Source: Leucogyrophana mollusca (Eukaryota; Basidiomycota; Agaricomycetes; Boletales). Taken from it: DNA of 18,904 nucleotides. The notes under the pieces were generated by a model that did no database searches, was not told where the DNA came from, and worked only from the letters and a program-made list of their open reading frames with translations. How positions within the stretch are numbered: position 1 is the stretch's first letter; each line of letters opens with the position of its first letter. The position numbers and the translations under genes were made by a program. Shown here one piece after another: positions 9,491 to 18,743 of this stretch. The stretch is taken from contig MU266723.1 in NCBI GenBank assembly GCA_021014945.1, positions 1-18,904 on the forward strand, given 5' to 3'.

Positions 9491-9865
9491 GAGGTTAGTG
9501 GTTTTGAGGATTAGTGATTCTACAGGCTCAATTAAGGTGACTGTAGCACTTAAATAATATATATTATTCTCTATGCTACACCTATGATACGGGATACAGA
9601 AGAAACTGACAAAAAAATCGTAGAAATGACGAAAATAGCGTACTCGTCGTTGCAGACAGCGAGCTCGATAATGGGCGGGAACGCCTTCGGAAAGCGCCGA
9701 GCGGCGGGAGCCATTGTGAAAAGATAACCCTAACGTGGGTTTACAGCGCGTCTGCATGCGGACGTTGAAAATCGCAGTGGCACCCGCGCCACAGTACAAG
9801 CGTACGCGCAAGCGCAAGCGTTAAGCGTCCTACTCTGAGCTCCCCTCCTCTTTGATACTTCTTCG
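9491..9865. other. Upstream region of the zinc-finger gene
   Basis: No gene is supported. It contains a perfect 16 bp AT palindrome AATAATATATATTATT at 9553-9568, a possible TATA-like region but about 300 bp from the ATG. A GC-rich stretch with repeated GCGCAAGC units (about 9805-9825) lies just before the CT-rich segment ahead of the start codon. Confidence 0.35.
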
Positions 9866-10738
9866 ATGATGTCAAGCTCATACTGCCGTTGGAATCTCCA
9901 GGGCCACGACGAATCGACCAGTGAAGGCGATTTCGTCGCACTCGCCGCACCGCCTGCGTCCCGCCCTGGATTCCCAGCTGCCCCTGGGGAAGCTGCACAG
10001 GGTGGCGACACTGTCATGTGTCTCTGGGAGGAGTGCGGCATCGTGTTCACCCATCTCCCGACCCTCATAGATCACATTCACTCTGGTACGTCCCTCTCTC
10101 AATCTACACTCGAACCGAACTGACGCCCGAGCTCGAAACCGAACCAGAACACATCGGCGTGCACAAGTCGAACTACACCTGCAGATGGGCGACCTGCTCC
10201 CGCCGCGGGCTCGCCCAGACCTCCCGATTCGCGCTCATTATCCACATCCGCTCCCACACCGGCGAGAAACTGTTCAACTGCTCGCATCCAGGTGCGTCCG
10301 TGTCTTCCCCAGCTGCATCATCACCTAACTCTGGCCTCTCCACCAGCATACGATAAATCCTTCACCCGCTCCGACGCCCTCGCAAAACACGTGCGCCTCC
10401 AGCGCAACATGCTCCCGCCGACCTCCGGCCGCGGCGGGAACCGCGAACGCAAGCGCTCCCTCTCCCCCGCCTCCTCGCTCCAACCCCAGCCCACCCCCCG
10501 TGAACGTCAGCGACACATCCAGTATCGCCAATCTCGCGTCCCGGCGGACCTCCCGGACAGCCCCCCAGATCTACTTCTACTCCTTCACGAAAGCGCCAGT
10601 GCTCTTACCTCTCCAGAGGTAGGTTTCGGGAAGAAAGTTGCTGTTCCTTTGATATCTACACGTTCTGCTTCGATGATGCTTCTAACTCCCCACCCCAGTG
10701 TTCCTCGCTTACCACTTGCGCCCGAAATGCATCTGTAA
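9866..10738 (+). CDS. C2H2 zinc-finger protein with a degenerate third finger
   Basis: Exons are 9866-10085, 10148-10291 and 10347-10738, giving 251 residues. Introns of 62 and 55 bp have GT..AG borders and CTGAC / CTAACT branch motifs, and both joins are phase 1. Finger 1 is intact: C52, C57, H70, H75 (CLWEECGIVFTHLP). Finger 2 is intact: C85, C90, H106, H110, followed by the linker HTGEKLF. Finger 3 starts at C118 and keeps SFTRSDALAKH (H136), but the second Cys is Tyr (Y123, TAC) and the last His is Arg (R141, CGC), so it should not bind zinc. A basic stretch and Ser/Pro-rich tail follow. The architecture fits a nuclear DNA-binding regulator of a family common in basidiomycetes, but targets are unknown. 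The 3' end is uncertain. A GTAGGT at 10619 could be a donor, with acceptor near 10699, which would change the C terminus. The start is the first ATG of the frame, and ATGATG gives two options. Confidence 0.75.
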
Positions 10739-11167
10739 GCTTTGTCTCTGTGTATGCGTGTATTATGCCCTGAAAAATCCCAGAAGGTCCAAGATAGCAC
10801 CCATTCCGTAACCTCTTCGGTCCCCGATGTATGTGTGTATGTCTTCGCTGTTTTCGTGAAGATAACACTCTTTCGAATTGCAGCCACCTGCAGTGCAGCA
10901 GGGAATCCATCAAGCAATCTCTCTCTTTTGTAACACACTCAGCGACCCACAATTCTCTGTGTCGCTAGTGGAGGCTCCAAATGATTGGCTTCGTGCGAAC
11001 AGCTCGCAGATTTTGCAAGTCCCATCAATCTGCGGGAAAGAACATGTGGAGGTCAACTTGATATATCCAGTGAACCCGCTATTTTCTTGAAGTGGGCCGA
11101 TCTCTAACCGAGAATGGCAGCGTTTCTTCGTGTACACTTTGGAGTTTTTGGAATGTTATGTACCTAG
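10739..11167 (+). other. Gap between the zinc-finger and kinase genes; possible unassigned exon
   Basis: A plus-strand frame ending at 11090 includes SVSLVEAPNDWLRANSSQIL and is preceded by a plausible intron (GTATGT at about 10828 to AATTGCAG at about 10882). It could be a 5' exon of the kinase gene or a 3' exon of the zinc-finger gene. No splice path fixes either. I recognise no domain. Confidence 0.25.
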
Positions 11168-12815
11168 GTGCGTCACTCGTTCGGTGATAGCATTCTGGAC
11201 TGTATTCCCGACCTATATCACGTTAGCGAGGTGGAGAGTTTGAAGGCGAAGTACATCGAGTGGACCAATCACGTTGATGAAATCACCCAACTCATAAACC
11301 ACGAATCCATCAAGGTCACCCTGGATCGCTATCTTGCTCAACACAAAACGGCGAGTTGAGACTGAATACACCGATAGGAAAATCTAATTCATACGAAACA
11401 CAGGGATTTCAACTGAACAACCCAGCAATTGTTGATAAGATCTTGAAGCTGGACGCGCTGTCCATAGTCGCTCGGATACTCGCGATGCTCAGAGAGCCGC
11501 AACGCCGAAGGCTGCTACTAGGTCAAAGAGGTTCGCAAGCCCAATCGCTGCTTGACCTCATCCAGATGGTATAAGCCGTATAACGGCCTTTACCTTGTAA
11601 CATGTTTATTCTCGGCTGATATTCACGACACAGCTCCTTGACTCCTTTGATCTCAGCATCGTTCATTCATTCTTGGTCAAAACACTAGTCGAGCTATCCA
11701 AGAGGTCTGGGCTTTACCCTCAGCGTTTGCTCCTCCCGAACATCGATATCCGGGGCGATCAAGTCGATGGCGGAACCTTTGGAGACGTCTGGAAGGGCGA
11801 TCTCGATGGACGTCCTGTCGCTGTCAAGAAGATGCGAGTTTTCCGTTCCAGTGAGGTCCGGGAATTGATGAAGGCTCGTCGCATTTAATCCTTGGCTTCT
11901 CCCAGCTTGACCCCGGTATCACAGGCATACACGAAAGAAGCAGTCCTGTGGGCTCAGCTCTCCAGCCCTTTTGTGGTGCCATTCTGTGGTGTGTACTGCA
12001 CGAATGAGCCCTCCCCTCGAGCGTGCCTCGTATCACCATGGATGGATAATGGAAATCTTCCTCAATACCTTAAAGACAACCCGAAGGCGGATCGACTGCA
12101 ACTGGTTCGTGGGTTGGCTGTGCTCTTAGAATGGCGCTGTAATGATCTATATGGCAGATGCAAGACGTCGCGCTTGGGCTCGAATATCTCCACTCGTTCT
12201 CCCTCCCGGTGATTCATGGTGACCTGAAAGGCGTATGTGATCCGAGCTGTTCAGCCCACTTGTTACTGATACGCACTTACAGTTAAATATTCTCATTGCG
12301 TCAGGCCCGAGGGCTTGTATTGCCGACTTTGGCTTATCGATTATAGCAGAGGACCCAAATTTCCAGTTCACGGTGACCGCCACTTCAAATGGGCTGGGAT
12401 CCATCCCGTGGATGGCCCCCGAGTTGTTCGACTGCGACAACCCTGAACGGAAACGGAAAAGTCGTGCTAGTGATATCTATGCGCTTGGCTCTGTGGGTTA
12501 TGAGGTTGGGCACAAGTTCATTCAATTGATTTTTTGCTCTCGCTCACGCCGTGCCAGATGTATGCTGGGCGGCCGCCATTCTTCGAGCATCGTTCTCCAA
12601 TGAGGGCTATCATGGACAATCGCCCACTACTTCGACCAGCCGGCACCGAGCTCGATGATGCAATCTGGGAATTGATCGAGAAATGCCGGCGCACGGATCC
12701 GGCGTCTCGTCCTGACGCGAGCGAAGTTGTGCGGCAGCTGCGCTGTCACCCAGGTGCCCGCGACTACGAGCTCGCGCCCCTGTACGTCTGGTATCAGAAG
12801 AAAGGCGCTACTTGA
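11168..12815 (+). CDS. TKL-type protein kinase (Agaricomycete tyrosine-kinase-like family), 5' end unresolved
   Basis: Exons are 11168-11314, 11404-11568, 11634-11873, 11925-12104, 12158-12232, 12283-12504 and 12558-12815, giving 428 codons in phase. Introns are 89, 65, 51, 53, 50 and 53 bp. The N-terminal part holds a helical region ending RRRLLLGQRGSQAQSLLDL, then the conserved LVELSKRSGLYPQ lead-in. Kinase residues are all present: glycine loop VDGGTFG (148-154), VAVK lysine (K169), helix-C Glu (E189 in TKEAVLW), catalytic loop HGDLKGLN (D266, N271), DFG (284-286) and APE (314-316). HGD in place of HRD is common in this fungal group. A Ser/Thr or Tyr phosphotransfer role is expected, but the substrate is unknown. 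The third intron starts GC, not GT (11874). The first modelled intron (11315-11403) has a weak GTCACC donor. The frame opens right after TAG 11165-11167 with no ATG, so an upstream exon is missing from the model. Confidence 0.88.
11874..11924 (+). other. Probable GC-AG intron in the kinase gene
   Basis: The 51 bp between ATGAAG and GCATACACG must be removed to join ...RELMK to AYTKEAVLW in phase 0. It begins GCTCGT rather than GTNNGT, has a CTTGACC branch-like motif and ends TCACAG. Either this is a true GC-AG intron or a GT donor has mutated. Confidence 0.65.
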
Positions 12816-13554
12816 TATCTTATTCTACGTTCGTTCTGGCGGTACTCTACGTGTTACTGGTTTCGATACCTACATCAGCTGCGCACCTTCGGGTTCTGCC
12901 CCTGCGCTCTGCTACGGCCCCATGTATCATCAAAGCTCGTGCATTATCAGCAGTGTTTGTACAAGAACATGAACAACCACGAGCGGGGCGAGAGACAAGT
13001 GGATCGCATCAGAAAAAGCTAGTTTTGCCCTGACGTCGCACAGGGGTCTTCTGCATACATACACTTATACCCACTGACATCCGTGTCCTATACGCCCTAC
13101 CCGCTCGCCTCCAGCTCACCCCGAGTGATACAGACTCCCACCCCCTGTATCCAAATGCTAAAACCCCCGACCGCCGAATGGACGTCGCAAGCAGCGCGTG
13201 TACTTCTTCGATGCATTCGTGAATCTCATGATCCTAAAAATCCAAGCATAACTCTCGCCAGAGGCCCCGGTATGATAAGCTGGGCTCCATACACGCACTC
13301 AAATTATTTACCTCCGCTGCCCCTCCTTCAGACGAGCCGCATGTCGCGTCAGCACGAACAAGACAAAGACGTCGTGCATGTCTTGCGTGTGGAGGAGACT
13401 GGATATCTCGCGAGACGGGGTGAGAGAGATACAGAGAGCGGCTGTATACATGCCAGGCCAGCGGTGCGCGGTGGAGTCGCTAAAACAGTAGACCTCGCAC
13501 ATTCCGACGACACCGTAACAGGGCTTGTACGGAAGCGAGGATTAATGCTCGAAG
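12816..13554. other. Region downstream of the kinase; nothing confidently supported
   Basis: A long plus-strand open frame (13083-13646) has no domain pattern and overlaps P450-like fragments on the opposite strand, so I treat it as a shadow. The C-terminal exons of the P450 pseudogene, including the heme-binding Cys region, would be expected here on the minus strand. I could not find a convincing FxxGxRxCxG motif. Confidence 0.3.
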
Positions 13555-14876
13555 CGGGGAGCGCATTCTGCCCAGCACTGTATCAGTCTCAGCACGGGCT
13601 TGTCCCTGGGCGTCAGTATAGAGGATCATTGCGACAATGCGCGTAAGAACCGTAGAAGACGTCCTCGCCGCGTCTACGGTTCAGCAAAGATGCGTACACC
13701 GGTACACAGAGGCACGTACCGTCTCCGGTTCAGCTGGATCACCAAGATGAGCGAGGAAACTTGTCTCATGGGCAAACAGGACTGACCGAAGTAACTGTAG
13801 CGGCAGTGTCCTTTATTACACGCTCTAACTCGCCATCCACGGTGTCCTCGTGGTTCTGAAGGAGGTCAGATACCATTGAACGGGTGTATGCACTTGCACC
13901 TTAGCGCTAGAGTGAGCCAAAATGCCATCGTGTTTTATGGAAAGAGGGGTGATGGTCCGTTCCTTTTTTTGACTTCGGTTGCGAGATCTCGACAAAGGGC
14001 AGTCGTTCGCTTGAAGGTCATACCAGGAAACTACGCGGAGAGACACTGGACTAAACAGCAATGCAATCGTGGGTATTCGCGTCTCTCGCTCGAAGCTGAG
14101 TCGAATAACTTACGGAGTAGGAGACAGCGATTATCATCACCCGCTCGGGGGTTAGCTCTATCGCCAGTATGTCGGCGAACTCCTGGGCGCGGCCGACTAA
14201 CGGTCCGTCTCGAGTGGTAACTTCATAGCCGTATGCAACGGCCATGATTAGATCGGCTAAAATCAGCACCAGTAGGTTATCCATAGACGTAGTAGAACGA
14301 ACATGGCTAAGTGTCCCTCCAGTTCACCCGTAGCACCCGTCGTCCGTTATGCTCTTGGCTGGCTCGCGGGAACATGCATTTATGCTTTCCTGTTGCTCTT
14401 TGGTGCGGGGTAAGATGAAGTCACTCTTGATAGTCTCCGTTCGTCGCCGAAACTGACAAGGGGGGAACATCAGCTAGCTCGATGGCTATAACTGCTCCCA
14501 GGAAGGTACCTGACAGAGTATACAACGTAGAATCTATACGGTTCGAGTAGATCGAGGAATGTTGTTCGAACAGTGCACCCACTACCCTGACGGAGCCAAC
14601 GATGATTATCTGCTAGCCGAATATGGATGTATAGACGATACCGCCTTTGCGTGGCGGGGCAGGCTCAGCGCACATTCAAGTCCATTTCAACAATACGGGA
14701 GACTGACCATATTTCTCAGCACAAGCATTATATGTGGGCTGGGGCGTAGCGGCATCAATGTTGGAGACATTGCTGATGAAAGGTAACCCTCTGGGACCAG
14801 GGGAAAGGGTAGGTAAGAAAGGCTTATGCTCCGCCACATCGAACGACGGCAACTTGGGACAGATCAGCCATTCCAC
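13555..14876 (-). pseudogene. Cytochrome P450 (OrdA-like, basidiomycete type), decayed
   Basis: P450 pieces appear on the minus strand in the correct order. LSPGPRGLPFISNV (from about 14804) is the proline-rich hinge. A 63 bp GT..AG intron (14707-14645) is then followed by GGIVYTSIFG, a TAG, then QIIIVGSVRVVGALFEQ and HSSIYSNR (14644 to about 14540). FGDERRLSRV (about 14445) matches the C-helix region. ADLIMAVAYGYEV then RDGPLVGRAQ (14254 to about 14180) matches the family's YGYEV motif. MVSDLLQNHEDTVDGELERV, continuing into IKDTAATV (13876 to about 13793), is the start of helix I. ILYTDAQGQARAETDTVLG (13629 to about 13565) matches the segment after helix I. The oxygen-binding A/GGxD/ETT of helix I, the ExxR region and the heme Cys loop are not found. 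The in-frame TAG (14615-14613) and several frame changes mark it as a pseudogene. Intact relatives are membrane-anchored heme monooxygenases. Confidence 0.7.
13647..13682. repeat. Perfect 10 bp stem hairpin
   Basis: GAACCGTAGA at 13647-13656 pairs exactly with TCTACGGTTC at 13673-13682 across a 16-base loop. It lies inside the P450 pseudogene, at the place where the missing part of helix I should be. There is no T-run, so it does not look like a terminator. Confidence 0.55.
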
Positions 14877-15502
14877 TTAGGCTAAGACGTATGTTGTGAC
14901 AGTCGAACTGAGAAGGCAGCAACGCCTGACGCAAGCGGCAAGTGGCGGCGGGCCCAGTCAGATGGGTCGGAATTATCAGGGTGATGTGAACTAAATCACC
15001 GTGTCAAGCGCCAGTAGTGGCAGCACGCAGAAGATTGTAGATCGACTCGTATTAGACATGCTCACGTGTGGGTGACACTGAGAGATATCTTGATTTATAC
15101 TGCATCTCGACGGCTACCCCGAAGGAGCAGCGCGATCAACCAGGAATATCGCCGAGCCCTACAGCCGCAACGAAAGGCGAGCCTACTGGTGTTTGCCATA
15201 AGCTCCCCATTCTTGCTCATGACGCCTCGGTGACAACGATGGCAGGAGACGGAGGGAACCTCTCACGATGTCCGATGAACTGAAGAAACCGAACTGCGTT
15301 AAGTCGAAGAGGGACTCTATGTACCTCGTTGTCCATCGTGTCAAGGCGCTCGCTGATGCATTAGCGGTGAATAGCGCCTGGGTCGACGTCATGAGCACGT
15401 ATGTGGAGGTCGGAGATGCGATACGGTGGAGGAGTGTGATGCGGTGGTTTTGGGTGCGTGAGTTTGATCTGCGGCATGGCGAGGTTGGGACAGCTCAGTA
15501 GA
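14877..15502. other. No supportable gene
   Basis: The N-terminal membrane anchor and promoter of the former P450 gene should lie here, but no clear hydrophobic start is visible. A 77-residue plus-strand frame (15268-15501) and its minus-strand shadow show no family pattern. Confidence 0.3.
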
Positions 15503-15516
15503 GGGGGGGGGGGGGG
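15503..15516 (+). repeat. Poly-G run (14 G)
   Basis: Fourteen consecutive G bases at 15503-15516. Such a run is prone to sequencing length error and can form G-rich structures. It is not within a supported gene. Confidence 0.9.
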
Positions 15517-18150
15517 TTCGCCGATGGAGGCACGTGGCGAGGGTGGACGCGAGATCCTGAGTCACAGTGGGGCTACTCGAGTCCTGGGCGAGTGGATCAC
15601 CAGGTGCGGGAGACGGAGGCGCGCATCTGCTTGAGGCTGGACCGCCACGAGCTCAAGTGAGTTAGCGACGAGGGCGAGTCCAGTCGGGGGCCGATGATCG
15701 ACTGGCGTTGGTGCGGGGGAGTGGAGGAAGTGTTTTCAAGCTCCGACCGGAAGAGTTGCCACCCGTCACAACAGGCTCCTGACACCAGCACAAATAACCT
15801 CGCACAACATGGTGCACACGCGTCAAGATTGTTGCTCCAGGCCGCGTAAATCTCCGTCGACGCCTCCAATCCGAGTAGATTGGTAAATCTACGTCTTCTC
15901 CCTCCCTTGTGTGTCCCATTCACAGACTGCTCGGCTCGGCTCCTAGCCATCCCCTCATTCCTTGGCCTCCTTGATTACAGTAGCCACCCCGCATCCCCAC
16001 CATCATCGCTCGTTCTCCATGTGTGCGTACTTTGGATTCAGCTCCCACATCCCCCGCGCGTCGTTCCTCCCGCAAGTTATCAGAAACATTTCAAACCACC
16101 ACGTCAACGTCTACTTTGTCGCTTTTACGGCCCTTGTCCTCCAATCTGCGCTGAGCGTGTGAGTGTGCTCGCCTCGATAGGACTGGGATTTCTGACGCAA
16201 AGCACGCCGTTTCGCTTCCAGGTGGTCTGTCTTCACGACTATTGCGACGTAAGCTCGCCACTTCGTCGCACGAGGACTTTGCTTGCGAAGTATTCGTACA
16301 GGTATGCCGAATGGGCCGCAGGAAACCCGAGTAAATATTACACTTGTCACGGTTTCTAGCTCTTACATTGCTATTCAGCGTGAGGTGTCAGCTCTTCATA
16401 CTCGTCCGGTCAAGTAGCCGGACTGATCTTCTTCGAAACGTTCTCGTATCTTTGGACATCGGCAATGTAGCACTAGTTACGCTCGCAAGAGGGCCTTGTA
16501 GGAGTGCGTGCTATCATATCAACCGCTTGCGTTTTGTCGGGCTCATATCGTGCTGTAGGCTGGTACTACTTTGGACCCCTTGAATTAGGGAGAATGGCCA
16601 CTTTGTTTCCCCTTCGCACCCAAGACCCGCCTAACGCGAACATGTTAGGCAAAGCACCCCACGCTCGTTGCCTTCGTACGCGTATTCACGGCCTCGCTAG
16701 GCTCTATCGTAGCGACGCTCCTGGAGGTCCTAAGATTCATACTGAACGCGGCACGGAGCGGCACGAACGCATCGGGTAGCCGTAAGGCCGCCCTGGATCT
16801 TCTTATTCCCTTGCTTTGCCAACCCTGATCATGCGCTGTGCGGTGAAGCCGCGGAGGTTTCGTGGGGTACACTGAGAGCATGGTGAGGTGTTTCGATAGA
16901 TACGCGTATATCGAGATCGGTACGTGCGCAGTCCTTCCCGTTATCGGGAAGGCATATATCTCGGCGCGCGAGATACTTGGAACACGTGCAAGGATCGCAG
17001 CGCGCGCGTCTCCTCAATCATACCTCCATTTAACACAATTCACTCCACGACTCGCTCGTCAGCGTAAATCAGTCTGGTCTTTGCGCCGCTGACTTGGGGC
17101 GCGTGCGCTGTCGGCCTCCTGTGCTCGTTCGCATATCTGTACCTCCATCGTAGGTCATATACATGTCCTCCGACGACTAGCCCAGCCTATCGCCCGCTCG
17201 CCTACAGTTACGCAGCCCTGGTTACGGGGAAGGGCGGCATACCGCCCCCATTGTTCTTTTCACGTTCGTGATCGGCCTGCAGTGCTGTATGCCTACATTG
17301 CGTCTCGTGTGCGGTGCACTGCTGATGCTCTACCTAAGCAATGACGCTGTCGTCCGCCCTTGAGGCTGGGGTACCGTCGATCGTGTTCACGTTGGAGCGC
17401 ATGTTGTTGATAGTGATGGGTTATTTATCAGCTTCGTTAGGCTCGACGAATATCCGCAAGTGCTGGCTGTGCGCGCGCCAGCGCTGTACGTATGAGTGAA
17501 CTCGTCCTTTGGGACATCGTACCGATTTGAGAGCAAATCTATGCTGTAGACGATTGCGCAGACGTATCCCTGCGTCGGGCAGGGTGTGCGCAGGTGTGTT
17601 CGGCGTGTGTGTGGTTGGTGATACATAGTTTGTGCATGTCTAATGTCCGCTAATATCGTGCACCTACGAGATTAGTGCATGAATCGAGTAGCCGCGTGGT
17701 TATCATAGTGTGGTTTCAGCGCTCAAAGTCTGGACATCTTTTAGTCTACATCTCGTCGGTAGTGTGAAGGGAGGATTGGTGAATCGAAACCGTAGACGTC
17801 TATCCAATTAGCGACTCGGTCGAAGAGGTCCTTTCTTCTATTCCCCGGGATAAATATGCATAACGCCCTGGGGATGGTCGAGGCGCAGTTCCCAGTGTCG
17901 GCGCTATGTGTAGGTGTGGGTAGGCAGCTGTAGCGATACCGTAGTCCACTGGAAAAGATGTCGTGAGGATCAGCTGAGGCATTGAGGCGTTACGAAAGGA
18001 TTTTTAGGAGGGTATGGAAGCTCACCAGAACCGGTATCGAAGTATACGTTTCGGTGACCTATCAGTTGAGACGGCATCTGAATGGGTAGGAAAGTGGACC
18101 GAAAGAGCGTGGATGTGGCAAATGAATGCACGGGACGGGACGGTGAACGT
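15517..18150. other. Long gene-poor stretch
   Basis: About 2.6 kb with no supportable gene, tRNA or rRNA. The longest plus-strand frame (15880-16359) starts in pyrimidine-rich DNA and lacks domain features. Short hydrophobic stretches on the plus strand around 16500-16600, 16880-16990 and 17090-17150 could be remnants of a membrane protein, but frames change and stops intervene, so I do not call one. Confidence 0.35.
16933..16952. repeat. Tight 8 bp stem hairpin
   Basis: CCTTCCCG (16933-16940) and CGGGAAGG (16945-16952) are perfectly complementary around the tetraloop TTAT. No downstream T-run is present and function is unknown. Confidence 0.6.
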
Positions 18151-18560
18151 GTCGGTCAACGAAGGGGAGGGGCCCATGTCCTAAGCCTGTGTATGCCGAA
18201 AACATGACACCCCTTTATTCGCATCAATGGTGTGAACTGAATCCGGAGCGCTGGGGTGCTACCGTTGATGATGCCGTAGTTTCAATGGAAGCTATACATC
18301 ACGGGGGTCCGTAAGCTAATTGAATGCGGCATTGAAAGACGAACGAAGCGGGGGCATGTGTAGGGTCGCCTCGGCCGCGCTGCTGTCTTTGTCGAAGTTT
18401 GACTTCGCCTTCGAAGAGGGCGCCTCAAGGCAGAGGTTGCGTCGACGGAAGGCTGGGGCGTCTGTTTGCGCGGAAAGAGGGAATGGGAGGGGATGTGAAG
18501 GGCAGTGTATGTGCTGTTAAAGAAGACGAGGCGCCCATTTCCTGAGCACGCGTATGCTGT
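18151..18560 (+). repeat. Pair of diverged direct repeats upstream of the WD40 gene
   Basis: About 48 bp at 18151-18198 resembles 18511-18560. The best part is GAGGGGCCCATGTCCTAAGC against GAGGCGCCCATTTCCTGAGC, followed by TGTATGC / CGTATGC a few bases on. The copies are about 361 bp apart and in the same orientation, which suggests a duplicated promoter-proximal segment or remains of an inserted element. Confidence 0.45.
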
Positions 18561-18743
18561 GGGATCAAGCGCTTCCCGAAGGCATGAGGCTCCGAACATT
18601 GCACAGCATGCTCACAGCATAACAGAGGACGTAAGAGGGGACTCACCTCGGAGTAGCTGTGTCCCACACCTCAGCACCCTCCCTCAACGTCGCCTCGAAC
18701 ACCTTCACTAGCCCCTCGCCCGTCATCCTCGTCTCCACGCGCC
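18199..18743 (+). promoter_or_regulatory. Upstream region of the WD40 gene, CT-rich before the start
   Basis: Bases from about 18663 to 18743 are strongly pyrimidine-rich (repeated CCTC, CTTC and CCCTC blocks), as is common just upstream of fungal start codons near transcription start sites. No clear TATA box is visible. The second copy of the diverged repeat (18511-18560) lies in this region. Confidence 0.35.

Noticed and set aside
10096..10140. Unspliced reading through the first zinc-finger intron
   Set aside because: The frame reaches a stop within the intron, while splicing 10086-10147 restores H75, the last ligand of finger 1, in phase.
13083..13180. Minus-strand AFGYRGWES as the P450 heme-binding loop
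   Set aside because: It lacks the required Cys and the Gly/Arg spacing of FxxGxRxCxG, and the position is only roughly right.
13083..13646. 187-codon plus-strand open frame after the kinase
   Set aside because: It does not begin with ATG, has no domain pattern, and overlaps P450 fragments on the other strand, so it is most likely a chance frame.
15597..15950. 117-codon minus-strand open frame
   Set aside because: It has no recognisable motif and looks like a chance frame in GC-rich DNA.
15880..16359. 159-codon plus-strand open frame
   Set aside because: Its first half is translated pyrimidine-rich DNA and there is no coherent membrane or domain pattern. I could not link it to a seven-transmembrane family.
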